64,000 nucleotides of DNA from Helicostylum pulchrum. Lineage: Eukaryota; Mucoromycota; Mucoromycetes; Mucorales; Mucoraceae. The stretch's first letter is position 1, and every line of letters begins with the position of its first letter. A program made the position numbers and the translations under genes. The DNA lies in assembly GCA_025677825.1 (NCBI GenBank), contig JAIXMO010000005.1:310001-374000 (forward strand), given 5' to 3'. This document shows, in pieces, positions 54,172-63,916 of the stretch. The notes under the pieces are model-generated. The model searched no databases and was not told the DNA's origin. It saw only the letters and a program-made list of their open reading frames with translations.

Positions 54172-54871
54172 GTGAGCACCGGTTCCTGTTTTATAAGTAG
54201 AACGACTTAAAGGCAGTAGTAAAGTTTTAATAAAAGTAAAAAAAGATACAATGAATTTGAATAATCCAAGAGAACCAAGCTATGTGTTAAAATAGACAGA
54301 AGGGGGTAAAATAGTAGTAAAATATTAAGAGTAATAAAAGAGAAAGCCCTTTTCGTATTTTAGTTAAGTAAATAGTTAATTGATTTTTTATTTATTATTG
54401 AATTTAATATCTGATATTTATATGTTTCTTAAAGTAAAGAAAAATGGAAAGTTTATGGATAATAGAATGGATGAATCCATCCGTTGGATTGTTCCATCCA
54501 AACTCAAAAAAGAAAAATGGTAGTTCGACGTGTAACAGTAGTCGCAAAGTTTTAATAAAAGTAAAAAAAAAAATGTTTACTATGACTTATCAAAGGACAA
54601 TTCTCGTTGAAGAGGGTGGTCTTTTTAAACCGTTACTTAAAAATAACACTGTTTTTGTAATCTAAGTAATAAAATTAATTCATATTTTGTCAACAACTTA
54701 ATCTTATACTTTAAATTAGCACTTTTTATTATATCTTTATAGTTATTTTATTTTGTTCCTGGATTTCCTTGGATCTTACTTTCTCTTGTACTTTTTACCA
54801 AAACTCTTTATTTATTTTATTTAACGAAGCCGTTCTATTTACCTATAAAAAAGGAACTGGTGCTCACCTAA
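54172..54871. mobile_element. Short non-autonomous element with terminal inverted repeats
   Basis: The left end GTGAGCACCGGTTCCTGTTT (54172 on) and the complement of the right end GGTGAGCACCAGTTCCTTTT (ending 54871) match, and the similarity continues inward through TTATA, TAGAACG, AGTTTT and AAAAGTA, so the arms reach about 100 bp each. TA lies directly outside both ends, which would fit a TA target duplication of Tc1/mariner or related elements. No transposase is present in the 700 bp; the inside carries an extra partial copy of the left arm (54519-54575) and a small palindromic GGATGAATCCATCC at about 54470. Class is inference. Confidence 0.65.
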
Positions 54872-54991
54872 ACTTACTATTACCTTTTATCTTTTATTTT
54901 ATTTTTCATCCACATACTAAATTATAACAACACCAAATAATAAAGCTACATACACTTCATCGCTGACAGAATGTCGAGGTCATATACAAAA
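54872..54991. other. Spacer downstream of the U6 gene
   Basis: AT-rich; lies between the inverted-repeat element and the U6 terminator. A T10 terminator for the minus-strand U6 gene is at 54988-54997. Confidence 0.5.
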
Positions 54992-54997
54992 AAAAAA
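54988..54997 (-). terminator. Pol III oligo-T terminator of U6
   Basis: Ten consecutive A on the plus strand, that is ten T on the transcribed minus strand, directly after GGAGCACA at the end of the U6 sequence. This is the standard RNA polymerase III stop and the source of the oligoU end that La proteins bind. Confidence 0.85.
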
Positions 54998-55052
54998 TGT
55001 GCTCCGTAGAGCTTCCTTCTCAGAGATTTAGTGTCATCCTTGTGCAGGGGCC

Positions 55053-55084
<32 letters not shown>

Positions 55085-55107
55085 ATAAGTGTCAGAGGTC
55101 CGAAGAC
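54992..55107 (-). ncRNA. U6: U6 spliceosomal snRNA
   Basis: On the minus strand the sequence reads GTCTTCGGACCTCTGACACT, then AAAATTGGAACGATACAGAG (holding the ACAGAGA box), AAGATTAGCATGGCCCCTGC (AGC triad and internal stem-loop) and ACAAGGATGACACTAAATCT. These blocks are near-identical to U6 of animals and fission yeast. The 5' end forms GUC-UUCG-GAC, like the S. pombe RNA. Beyond the conserved core comes GAAGGAAGCTCTACGGAGCA, a second small hairpin (GCUC-UACG-GAGC) before the terminator. No intron is seen. The 3' end within the T run is approximate. Confidence 0.95.
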
Positions 55108-55136
55108 TTGACGAGAGAAATTTTTTTTTATTTGCT

Positions 55137-55144
55137 CTTTTATA
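55137..55144 (-). promoter_or_regulatory. TATA box of the U6 gene
   Basis: Minus-strand TATAAAAG lies 30-37 bp upstream of the U6 5' end at 55107, the spacing expected of a Pol III type 3 or mixed U6 promoter. No internal or downstream box B was identified. Confidence 0.6.
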
Positions 55145-55526
55145 GGCAACCCAAAAGTATAAGCAACCAGGTTGTGGTATATGTTTTTTTCAAAAAAAAG
55201 TTTTTCTTCGAAAAATAAATGTTTACTTACATATGCATGTAGCCGAGACCGTGGAAAAGCGATATATTGTAATTTAAAGGGTTGTTTATAATTCAAAAGT
55301 AGCGTTTCACTCAATACAAAATACTTTTAAAGTTTAAGGTTTAGATTGAAATAAAATGACCAAGTACATTCTGTATTCTTTTATTTTTTCACTGAAAGAC
55401 ACTGCCAACGTTGTTTATAGGAGTATGTTCGTGAGAAAAATAAAAATAAAAACAAATAAATGTTACGATGATAAATTAACCTTTTTTTTTCGTCTTTCTT
55501 CTTTCTTTTGTTTTCTAAACAATAAT
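55145..55526. other. Divergent spacer U6 / sulfotransferase-like gene
   Basis: About 380 bp. It must contain the distal U6 promoter and the promoter of the gene at 55527, whose immediate leader is pyrimidine-rich (TTTCGTCTTTCTTCTTTCTT). An upstream in-frame ATG at 55356 reads a low-complexity peptide and is not taken as the start. Confidence 0.45.
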
Positions 55527-56255
55527 ATGGCACCTTTAAAAATAATTGGAGGAGGTTACGGTAGAACTGGAACAGATAGTTTACGTATTGCTTTAGATAC
55601 TCTTGGGTATGTATACATTTAAAATTATAGCTTATATACTCACCGATACGAAAAAAAAAACGGTAGGTACAAAACGTTTCATATGAAACGATTCTGGGAA
55701 GATCCTACGATAAATCCAGACGATTTTTACCAAGCACAACTTAACCCAAAGGACACAGACTGGGATACACTCTACAAAGATCATGATGCTGCCATTGATT
55801 GGCCTACCGTTAACTTCTACCAGGAGCTATTAGAACGCTACCCAGAAGCCAAAGTAATCCTAACCGTCCGCAGCGCAGACAGTTGGTACGAATCAATCAA
55901 GAACACAATCCATAAAAATGCGTTACTGAGAGGAGATTCATGGCGAGACCCTGCTCACGAAAGACACTTATACTATCGAATGGTATACTATGCTTGCATG
56001 GATGGATTTGTCTGTGACGCCGAAAAATTTCAAGATGAAAAATTGGTCAAGAAAATGTATTTGGATCATATTGATCAGGTAAAGCTACATGTGCCAAAGG
56101 ACCAGTTGTTGGTGATGGAATTGGGTGAAGGATGGGAAAACTTGTGCAAGTTTTTAAACAAGGATGTGCCAAGTACACCGTATCCAAAAACAAACAGTAC
56201 GAGTGATTTCAAACAGTACTTTAAATCAAAAAGTGAGCAGTTAGGATTCGTTTAA
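55527..56255 (+). CDS. Sulfotransferase-like P-loop protein (Sulfotransfer_4 type)
   Basis: Two exons, 55527-about 55604 and about 55667-56255; about 222 aa. It begins MAPLKIIGGGYGRTGTDSLR, where GxGRTGTxSL is the PAPS-binding P-loop of the fungal/bacterial Sulfotransfer_4 family, followed by ALDTLGYKTFHM (junction restored by the intron). WPTVNFYQELLERYPEAKVI and LTVRSADSWYESI give the second phosphate-binding segment (VR...S in the 3'-phosphate-binding position). The C-terminal part VPKDQLLVMELGEGWENLCK and FLNKDVPSTPYP is typical of the family. Substrate unknown. The ATG is chosen because it places the P-loop at the usual distance from the N-terminus. Confidence 0.85.
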
Positions 56256-58840
56256 TGTACGTTTCCATCGCAGAAACTGATTTTTTCCAAATACTACAAT
56301 ACTATAGTGCTTTTCCAATTGATTTTGGTCTATCAGGGCGAGACCGTTCCTGAACTATTATCTTAGTCCAATAATTTATATGATAAAGTAGTTGTGGAAT
56401 ATAAAAGACGGGATATTTTAAATAAATAAACCATTTATCTTAAGCTTTTTTGCCTAATTTCGCACGGAAAAGGGATGCAGTATAAACCAAATAAAGTGAA
56501 CATAAAGATACCTTTTAGCCCTATACATCATATCTAGTAGTTTATAAATGCATTGCTATGTGATCTTCTAATAAATAGCTCTTCAAATTTTTAATTGACA
56601 GCAGTAAAAATTATAATAAAATTTAACATAATTTTAATGTTTGAGCTTTCACAGAAAAAGATACACAGCATATTTTTTTTTATACAATAACTTGTACGAG
56701 TTTAAAAACTATTTAAACTATTATAATCCATTATTGTTCATTCGTTATTCTCTTAAAAACGCGTGTTTTTAAGTGAAGGTTTAGAAGTAACTTCTAAAAA
56801 AGGTCATTTTTCGGTGATCGAAATAAAATGCTTTCATTGTATGATTAAGCATCAGGAAATGATTATTTTACCCAAGCAACTTAGTGAAAGCTACTCCTTA
56901 AAATGTTGTCTTTAGTAAAAAAATTAAAAACCGCATATTGTTTTATATTTTTCTCGGTTTTTTTATTTTTTTCTTCAGTCGATCATTTTTGATCATTTTT
57001 TGTCATTTTGGGGGTCAATCCCTTTTGTGTTTTTGTGGTTATTTTAAGATTACTCACTATCTACTTTGTTTTTTACTGTAGAAAAAACAATAGTAATATA
57101 ATACTTTTTTAAGCGCATTTAATCCGTCTAAAGTCATATTTTTAATAAAAACACTAACCAAACAATCACTGTTTTAGACATTTTTTTTCCGCTAAAGTTT
57201 GAGTTAAGCGATCCTTAAAATAGCCATTTCTTTAAAGCGCGTTTTCTCGCCCAGTTTCAGATGTAGCACTTTCTTTTATGAACATCTAATATATAGTTTT
57301 TGAATATCTACATTCGGTGCTATAAGAAAACACGGTAATATAAAACTACATTTTATGTAATCGCGAAGCTCTGAAAATGGTTACACGATGGTACACTAAA
57401 AAAATGGATTTTTTTTCCCAAAAAAAAAAAGTCTAAAACAATTATTACTCTTTCAGTTTTTGCAGTAGAAGTATGATTTAAAATGGATTAGAAACATCCA
57501 AACAAGTTCTATGCCATGCATGTTTTTTCCACAAAGATAGGCAAATTGGATCTGGAGTAATTACAAAATAACCACAAAAACACAAAAGGGGTTGACCCCC
57601 AAAAATGATAATTGAAAAAAACAAAAAAGTTTATTCTTAATTTTTTTTTATCAAATATATAGTTAAAACAACAAATGTGTACTAAATTACTTGGGTCCAA
57701 AAAACGTTTTCTGTTTCTCTAAAAAATAAAAACCAATATTTATTATAACTGCTAATTTTAGCAGTGATTTCTTGTGTGAGCGATTTTTTTTAAAACTCAG
57801 GTATCTCAGTGAGCTTTTTTTTCTTCTTTTGGCAGTAATTTTCAATCGATTACTACATCATCTACCGCTGCCAGTCTTGTCTTTATTGTTGCTAAAAGAG
57901 AGAAACCTGTTAATAATACAGCGATAAATTAAAAGCGTAAGCCTGTGTATCTGAGGGTGAAAAAGACAAAGTGTTTAGCCCCCCCTTTTTTTTTTTTTAG
58001 AAATTTGGCTGTGGTTCAAGGAATAGCGTAGTCGTTCAACATAGTTTTTCGATAACTCCATCTGCAAACTGTTTTGTTTCGAGACACCAAGACCAAGTGT
58101 TAAACAATGTTATTCGGTTTATATGGTTTACTAAAATATAATATCGTATTCAGTTTAGGTACCTTGTTTTTATATACATTGATTCTGAAATATCAATACT
58201 TATTTAATTCATGTATCAATTCTTTCTTTATGAATAAACAAAATAAAACTTGGTACTTTTTTGGATTGACCATGTAGAACATATTGTTGCTATTTCTAAG
58301 CGTAGCCGTCACAGTTATGACTCCGCTAAAAAATCGAAATTCTTCATCATTTGTCTTACTATGTACGTATTGTGTATACTACGACGACCCTAACAATTGT
58401 GATTCAATTCCTCTATCCGATTTACCTTTTTTTGCGGCTACCGTACTGAAGGTCCAAATTGCCTAACGGTCCGTGAAAGCGGATCTTTATCAAAGATTGC
58501 CAAAAGCGCTGGAGTATTTCTTATATTGATGCTTGGTAAGTGTACGGATTTTTTTTTTGTATCAAATGCGTGCTTTTTTTTAGTGAATAGCTTCTAGAAG
58601 CGTTGTATAGCAGAAATGAATCTAATGACCGCTTTGCTTTTTTCCAGCGGAAATAAATACGGAAATAATTAATCCACGCCCATTCTATGGACGCAAAAAA
58701 AAAAAGAGACTTGTGATTCAGAATGTTTACTAATCCAACTTTTTGATGAATGCTAATGTTTTATTTTAGTATAAAAAGGGAGAGGTATTGAGAAATCCTC
58801 CTTATTTTCTTCATTCTAACTAAAGAAAAAAAAAAAGAAA
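56256..58840. other. Gene-poor region with dispersed repeat copy B
   Basis: 2.6 kb between two plus-strand genes. Most of it is repeat copy B (56463-57830) and its right-hand extension (57836-58018). From 58019 to 58840 no gene is supported; the last 60 bp before 58841 contain TATAAAAAGG (about 58772) and a pyrimidine/A-rich leader that fit a promoter for the oxidoreductase gene. Confidence 0.6.
56463..58018 (+). repeat. Dispersed repeat, long copy B, with foldback core and right extension
   Basis: 56463-57830 is parallel to 7756-9085 in the same orientation. The foldback core is kept: 57003-57188 pairs with 57419-57607 (GGGGGTCAACCCCTTTTGTG arm). After the shared end CTCAGTGAGCTTTTTT this copy continues with 57836-58018, which copy A lacks but which matches 676-830 (ATTTTCAATCGATTACTA..., AGCCCCCC then poly-T). 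The small peptide NNLYEFKNYLNYYNPLLFIR is preserved. Also shared by A and B near the right end is GGGTCCAAAAA, reminiscent of Tc1/mariner ends. Confidence 0.75.
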
Positions 58841-59890
58841 ATGAATCTTCCTACCACTCAAATTACTTACCGCCTCACTTCCAAATCAGGCCCCGAAGCT
58901 ATCAAAAGATTTGAAGAACCTCTCAATACCGACATTGATGCTTATGAGGTGCTTATCAAGATCAAAGCCGTTGCACTCAACTACCGCGATTTAGTTATTG
59001 CAACTGATGAATATGTTGTTAAAATTAACGACGGTCTTATTCCTGCGTCTGATGCATCTGGTGAAGTAGTCAAGGTTGGTACAGCTGTTCATGATTTACA
59101 AGTGGGTGATCGCGTTATTACAAACTGCAACCCAGAGCGTTTATTCGGCCAAGTCAAGGACCATAATAGCGGTATCGGTAACGGTAAAGACGGTGTGCTT
59201 ACTCAATACAGAACCTTCCCTCATTACGGTCTTACCAAGTTACCCAAGGACTGTCACTTGTCTCATGAAGAAGCAGCTTCTTTGGTCTGTGCCGGTGTTA
59301 CAGCCTGGAACGCTATTTTTGACGGCAAATATACTTTTATGCCTGGTCAATCTGTGTTGATGCTTGGCACTGGCGGTGTCTCTATGATCGCTTTGATTTT
59401 AGCTAAAGCAGCTGGTGCAGTTACCATTATCACGTCTTCCTCTGATGAAAAGCTTCGATACATCAAAGAAAAGTATGGTGTTGATCACGGTGTTAACTAC
59501 AGAACACATCCTGATTGGGAAAAAGAAGTATTGAAGGTGACTAACGGCGAAGGCGTTGATTTTGTGATTGAAAATGGCGGCAATGGTACTATTGCAAAAT
59601 CTCTTGCGTCTACCAAGATTGGTGGACAGGTTTCTCTTATTGGGTTCTTGAGTTCTACTACAGAGACTCCAGATGTTGTGGGCCTTGCGTTGTTGAAGAG
59701 TTTGATTATTAGAGGTGTTGCTGTTGGTTCCAAAGAACTTTCAGAGCAGTTGGTGCATTTTGTACATGCCAAGAAGCTCGGTATGCCTATTGCAAAGGTC
59801 TTTGGGTTCTCTGAAGAGCAAGTTCATGAGGCGTATGCTTCTCTCAAGTCTCAATCCGAAATCGGAAAAATTGCTATCAGAATCGATTAA
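58841..59890 (+). CDS. Zinc-free medium-chain dehydrogenase/reductase
   Basis: Intronless, 349 aa. It has the MDR layout: N-terminal GroES-like domain with VLIKIKAVALNYRDLVIA, where the catalytic zinc Cys of true alcohol dehydrogenases is replaced by Tyr (NYRD), and GLIPASDASGEVVKVG and VGDRVITN; then EEAASLVCAGVTAWNAIF and the Rossmann loop VLMLGTGGVSMIALILAKAAGAV for NAD(P)H, followed by VDFVIENGGNGTIAKSL. It ends QSEIGKIAIRID, as in fungal 'zinc-type alcohol dehydrogenase-like' proteins such as the S. pombe C1773.06c group. An NADPH-dependent quinone or enal reductase is likely; the substrate is unknown. Codon use is moderately biased. Confidence 0.92.
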   Translation: MNLPTTQITYRLTSKSGPEAIKRFEEPLNTDIDAYEVLIKIKAVALNYRDLVIATDEYVVKINDGLIPASDASGEVVKVGTAVHDLQVGDRVITNCNPERLFGQVKDHNSGIGNGKDGVLTQYRTFPHYGLTKLPKDCHLSHEEAASLVCAGVTAWNAIFDGKYTFMPGQSVLMLGTGGVSMIALILAKAAGAVTIITSSSDEKLRYIKEKYGVDHGVNYRTHPDWEKEVLKVTNGEGVDFVIENGGNGTIAKSLASTKIGGQVSLIGFLSSTTETPDVVGLALLKSLIIRGVAVGSKELSEQLVHFVHAKKLGMPIAKVFGFSEEQVHEAYASLKSQSEIGKIAIRID

Positions 59891-60056
59891 CTATGTGTCC
59901 AATTATTTAAATAAATTCTATCTTTAAACCGTTTCATCTACGTTTTGTTAACACCAGAAAAAAAAACAGTGTATATATTTTAGGCCCAGATTATATCCAT
60001 TGATCTTTTTTTTTTTTTGCTTTTTAGTTTTACAAATAAAAAAAAACCTTTCCCAA

Positions 60057-60967
60057 ATGTCAGTTGCGTTAAACAATCCATTAGCCTCATTAGAACAATT
60101 AGAAACGACGATTTCGAGAAGAGACGGAATGTCAGAAGAATTAGAAGAAGATCTTCGTAATCTAGGTAGTGAATTGATTGAAAGTGCAGGTATTCTATTG
60201 AAATTGTAAGTGTATATACAGATCACTGTACAAAAAAAAAAAGCAACTCTAAAAAAAAAACTTTCTAGACCGCAGGTAGCTATGGCCACAGCACAAGTTT
60301 TGTTTCAACGGTTCTTTTATATGGCCAGTTTAAAAGAGTTTGGTATTGTAGAAATAGGTATGGGATCATTATTTCTTGCGTCAAAGTTAGAAGAGTGTTT
60401 TGTGCGTATGACACATTTGATTACAGTCTACGATATATTGATTCGAAGATTAAAAGGGTTATCGACTAGAACACCATTAGATGCGTTTTCGCAAAGGGCA
60501 TATCAATTAAAAAATATGGCGATTGCTGCTGAAATGCAAATATTACGTAAACTTGGGTTTATTGTGCATGTACAGCTCCCTTATAATTTAATGATTAATT
60601 ATCTTCGCATATTGGGGTTAGAGGATCACGAAACAGTTGCTAGAAGGGCATGGAATTACTTGAATGACGGGTAAGAAAAAGTAAGAAATACGTGGTATAC
60701 ATGATCTCTAACAATCATAAAAAATGTATGTGTAGACTGAGAACGAATATTTATGTCACACATGAACCACCTACAATAGCTGTAGCAGCAATTTGGTTAG
60801 CATGTAGGGATGAACAAATTAAATTACCTTGTCAAATAGGTCAAGAATGGTGGTTACTCTTTGATGTTGATTTTGTTAATTTTAAAAATGTAGCTGCACA
60901 CATTAGAAGATTGTACTATAAAAAATTAGATAGAAAGAATTTGCCATTATATAAAGATGATATGTAA
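60057..60967 (+). CDS. Cyclin L-like protein
   Basis: Three exons: 60057-60205, about 60269-60670 and about 60736-60967; about 260 aa. MSVALNNPLASLEQLETTIS opens a two-fold cyclin box: RRDGMSEELEEDLRNLGSEL, then LPQVAMATAQVLFQRFFYMA, MGSLFLASKLEECFVRMTHL, and the second fold LRTNIYVTHEPPTIAVAAIW, LACRDEQIKLP, WWLLFDVDF. This is the cyclin L/K pattern (PQVAMATAQVLFQRF...). Cyclin L partners Cdk11-type kinases in transcription and splicing. The usual C-terminal Arg/Ser tail is absent: the frame stops at 60967 straight after the cyclin fold. The 3' end lies 19 bp from that of the convergent gene. Confidence 0.9.
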
Positions 60968-60986
60968 GAAAGAAAAAAGAAGGTTT

Positions 60987-61985
60987 TTATTTATAGTAAT
61001 CTGAAAGATCAGTAATAGAAATAAATGGTAACGGTTGATTTACTACTTGTTCTTGTTCTTCTTTTTCTTTTTCTTTTTCTTGTTCTTCTTCTTCAGGACC
61101 TAATATATCAGCTAATTGAGCTTTATATGTTTCAATAGGCATTCCTTTAAAAAAGCAATCTAATAGATTTGGTTTTTCATGTTGCAGTTGTTGTCGTTCA
61201 GCTACCATTAAAAAGGAAGCTACATGATGACCTACCAGTGTTGAGGTTGGACTGATCATACTTGATTGCCACGAATCTTGTTTTTTAGTAATCGAATTGG
61301 TTCTAGAACCAATTAAGGTTTCGGCCATACTATGATAATCAGTTGTTGTCGATATAAAGGATCTCTTCTTTTCATCTAATGCTAGTGGTGGCATGATAAT
61401 TGCTTCATCATCATCAAGCGAGATATTATGAAATGTGGTATCATCATTACCACCATTGTTATCGTCTTGATTTGTTGTCAAGTTTCGTTTTTTTCTATTA
61501 CGAACAATGAGAAACATGGCTGCAGCTATAAATGCAATACCGGCAAAGATACCAACCGCGGGTCCTACAATATGAATTGTTTTGACAGATGCTGGTGTTT
61601 GAGAAGTATCTGATCCTGCAATAGATGCAGCAGATATACCCTTTGACTCATAGGCTTGATTCTCATGATTTATGACAGGTTCAGTATAGTTGACATTATT
61701 CGATTCTAGTATTAATGCTGGTGGCGACGCTGATGGTACTGGTACTGGTGGTACTGATGATGGTAATGATTGTACGATAGGGAGAACAATAGTTGTTGGT
61801 AATGAAGGGGGTGTCAAAAAGCTGGTTGAGTTAGTGGCGATGTTAGTATGGGTTGATATAGGTGTAATCGACGCATTCTTTCGCAACTCTTTCTTTAACT
61901 TTTTGTATTGCTTTTGCTTTTTTATTTTGTTTGCATTTTTATTGTTAACTCCGTTACCGTTCAATGCAAATGTATCATTATTCAT
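60987..61985 (-). CDS. Single-pass membrane protein of unknown function
   Basis: 332 aa in one exon. The N-terminal 135 residues are Asn/Ser/Thr/Pro-rich after a basic Lys patch (KKQKQYKKLKKELRK); one clear membrane helix at about residues 137-161 (IVGPAVGIFAGIAFIAAAMF) is followed by RNRKKR, so the C-terminal half is predicted cytoplasmic. That half is Ser/Asp/Glu-rich and ends with an acidic EEEEQEKEKEKEEQEQ stretch and FISITDLSDYYK. There is no signal peptide at the present start, so a 5' exon may be missing. The layout recalls fungal Mid2/Skg6/Axl2-type surface sensors, but no sequence motif proves it. Confidence 0.7.
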   Translation of the reverse strand: MNNDTFALNGNGVNNKNANKIKKQKQYKKLKKELRKNASITPISTHTNIATNSTSFLTPPSLPTTIVLPIVQSLPSSVPPVPVPSASPPALILESNNVNYTEPVINHENQAYESKGISAASIAGSDTSQTPASVKTIHIVGPAVGIFAGIAFIAAAMFLIVRNRKKRNLTTNQDDNNGGNDDTTFHNISLDDDEAIIMPPLALDEKKRSFISTTTDYHSMAETLIGSRTNSITKKQDSWQSSMISPTSTLVGHHVASFLMVAERQQLQHEKPNLLDCFFKGMPIETYKAQLADILGPEEEEQEKEKEKEEQEQVVNQPLPFISITDLSDYYK

Positions 61986-62722
61986 CTTTTTTGAACAAAA
62001 GAAGAATATATATGTATTTTTTTTTAAATTAAAATGAGAGAAAAATAAAAAAAAGAAAGAGAAAGATGCAACCCAAAGAAAAAGTAAATAATCACCCTTA
62101 AAGATATGTACTATACATTAATCACATAATTACACCCTCAAAGCAAGTTTTTTATTTTACAGTTTTGTAAGGGGGAGAAAGGAATGGAACTTAGTATCTT
62201 ATTTGATTGGTTAAGATCATTATACGCTATGATTGGTCCTATTTTTTCTCTTCTTTTTTTTTTTTTTTACTTCATGGGTCGTCATCGTTTTTCTCTTTCC
62301 TTTTCTATTACGTCGACAACTTCTTTTTCGTCATCAAAAAAAAAATATTATTCCGACCTGAAAGCAAAGTTCACTTTTTTATCCAATAATATAAAGGGCA
62401 AATAACTCAAAAAGCTATCAAGCAAATCAAACCGTAAGTCCCTTTTCCTTTCCACATAAAAAAAAAGAGATAGAGTGATAAAATGTTTATACAAGGGGGG
62501 GAGAAGTTGGGGGCAAAAAGAGAAAGCTGGAGTACAAACATATAAAAAAAAAAATCACATATATAAATTTATCTGTTTTTTTCTTTTTTTTAAAAAAAGC
62601 AAAAAGGAGAACGTAAAAGAATCCGTTTGTATTGACAAAAAAAAAACTTTCATAGAAAAACCTTCGACGTCACCACTTTTTTTTTTTTTTTTAAAACATA
62701 CTCATATAATTTTCCAAGAAAT
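61986..62722. other. Divergent spacer; bZIP gene leader
   Basis: 737 bp between the minus-strand membrane-protein gene and the bZIP gene. Short open frames are low-complexity Phe/Ser/Lys and are not called. The 3' half has poly-A and poly-T runs, and CGACGTCAC at 62665-62673, a near-perfect CRE, lies 50 bp before the bZIP start codon. Confidence 0.5.
62665..62673. promoter_or_regulatory. CRE-like site (GACGTCA) before the bZIP gene
   Basis: CGACGTCAC matches seven of eight bases of the palindromic TGACGTCA bound by CREB/ATF-type bZIP dimers. It lies 50-58 bp upstream of the start codon of a gene for just such a bZIP protein, so self-regulation is possible; this is inference. Confidence 0.35.
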
Positions 62723-63694
62723 ATGTCTGAACCAACAAACGTTATTCAAGATACCAATTTATTAAATGATGGAACTAATCCTAGTAACCAACTTAAACGT
62801 GCCGCTTCTACCGAGATGGAAGATACAAGAGAAGCAAAAGCGGTGAAATTAGAAATAGCACAAAGGGATGATTCTCACACAACTGAAACTACAGAAAAAG
62901 AAGCTGCACAAGATGAAAGTACGACTTCTCAGAATAACAGTACGGAACCAACACAAGAACCAACACAAGATACTCATAAACCTGAAACAACTAGTTCACC
63001 TACTACTACTACCAACACCAACACCACCCCAAACAACACAAATAACAATAATAACAATAACACTATTTTAAGTATGACTAACGGTCCTACTCCTCCTCCA
63101 GGTTTACATTTATTATCTGATCCTCAACAACAACAATTGATTCAATCTTATGTTCAAGCACAAGGACAAGATCTTGCCAATTTGACTGCTTCTTCTTTAG
63201 CTCAAGCAATGGTTTCTCCCATTGCTGTACCCAACTTGGCAAGTAATTTACTTCATCAGCTTCAACAAGGTGGTAATGTGATTACAGCTTTACCCGGACC
63301 GCCTCAACTTCCATCTTCCGCAGGTCACGGCCATGCTAATGGAGGTAGTCCACTTGCAGAGGATGGTCCTGGAGGTACCAAGAGATCAGGAGGTAGAAGT
63401 ATGTCGAACGATGAACGTCGTCAACGTCGTTTATTGAGAAACAGAGTAGCAGCTAAAGAATGCCGTAAAAAGAAGAAGCAACATATTCATGAGATGGAGG
63501 AAAAGATTGTTCGTCTTGAAGAAGAAAATAGTAAGTTGGCTAAAGAAGTTGAAGAATTGAAAATGCAAGGTTCGGAAAGTTATAGGTTAATGAAGGAAGT
63601 GGAAGAATTGAATGCAAAGTTAGGGTTAGGGCACTTGTCTTCTACTACTGCTACTGCTATATTAAACGCTAGTCATCAGCAACAACAACAGCAG

Positions 63695-63725
<31 letters not shown>

Positions 63726-63916
63726 TGCATCATCAACCACAAAATACACAAGATTCTACTCCATCACCTCAACACCAACAACAACAACAACAACAGCAGC
63801 AACAAAATTCATCTTCATCTCCACATCTTTCACAACAATCTCCTGTTGATAACATCACTAGTAATAATAACCATCATAATAATATTAATACAAATTCAGG
63901 TAATTTATTACTTTAA
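62723..63916 (+). CDS. bZIP transcription factor (CREB/ATF type)
   Basis: Intronless, 397 aa. The N-terminus is Thr/Asn/Glu-rich with TNTNTTPNNTNNNNNNN. At about residues 228-290 lies the bZIP: RRQRRLLRNRVAAKECRKKK (N-x3-A-x2-C/S-R consensus, NRVAAKECR) and a zipper with Leu/Met heptads (IHEMEEKIVRLEEENSKLAK, EVEELKMQ). The AAKECRKKKK form is characteristic of CREB/ATF-1-like proteins. The tail is glutamine-rich with two poly-Q tracts encoded mostly by CAA (about 63675-63725 and 63775-63805), then Ser/Asn-rich. The start is the first ATG after the T/A-rich leader. It is predicted nuclear; target genes are unknown. Confidence 0.92.

Noticed and set aside
55356..55526. Upstream in-frame start for the sulfotransferase-like gene
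   Set aside because: The added sequence is Phe/Lys-rich leader translation; the P-loop is normally near the N-terminus.
62184..62405. Small open frame before the bZIP gene
   Set aside because: Low-complexity Phe/Ser/Lys peptide in T/A-rich leader sequence with no motif.
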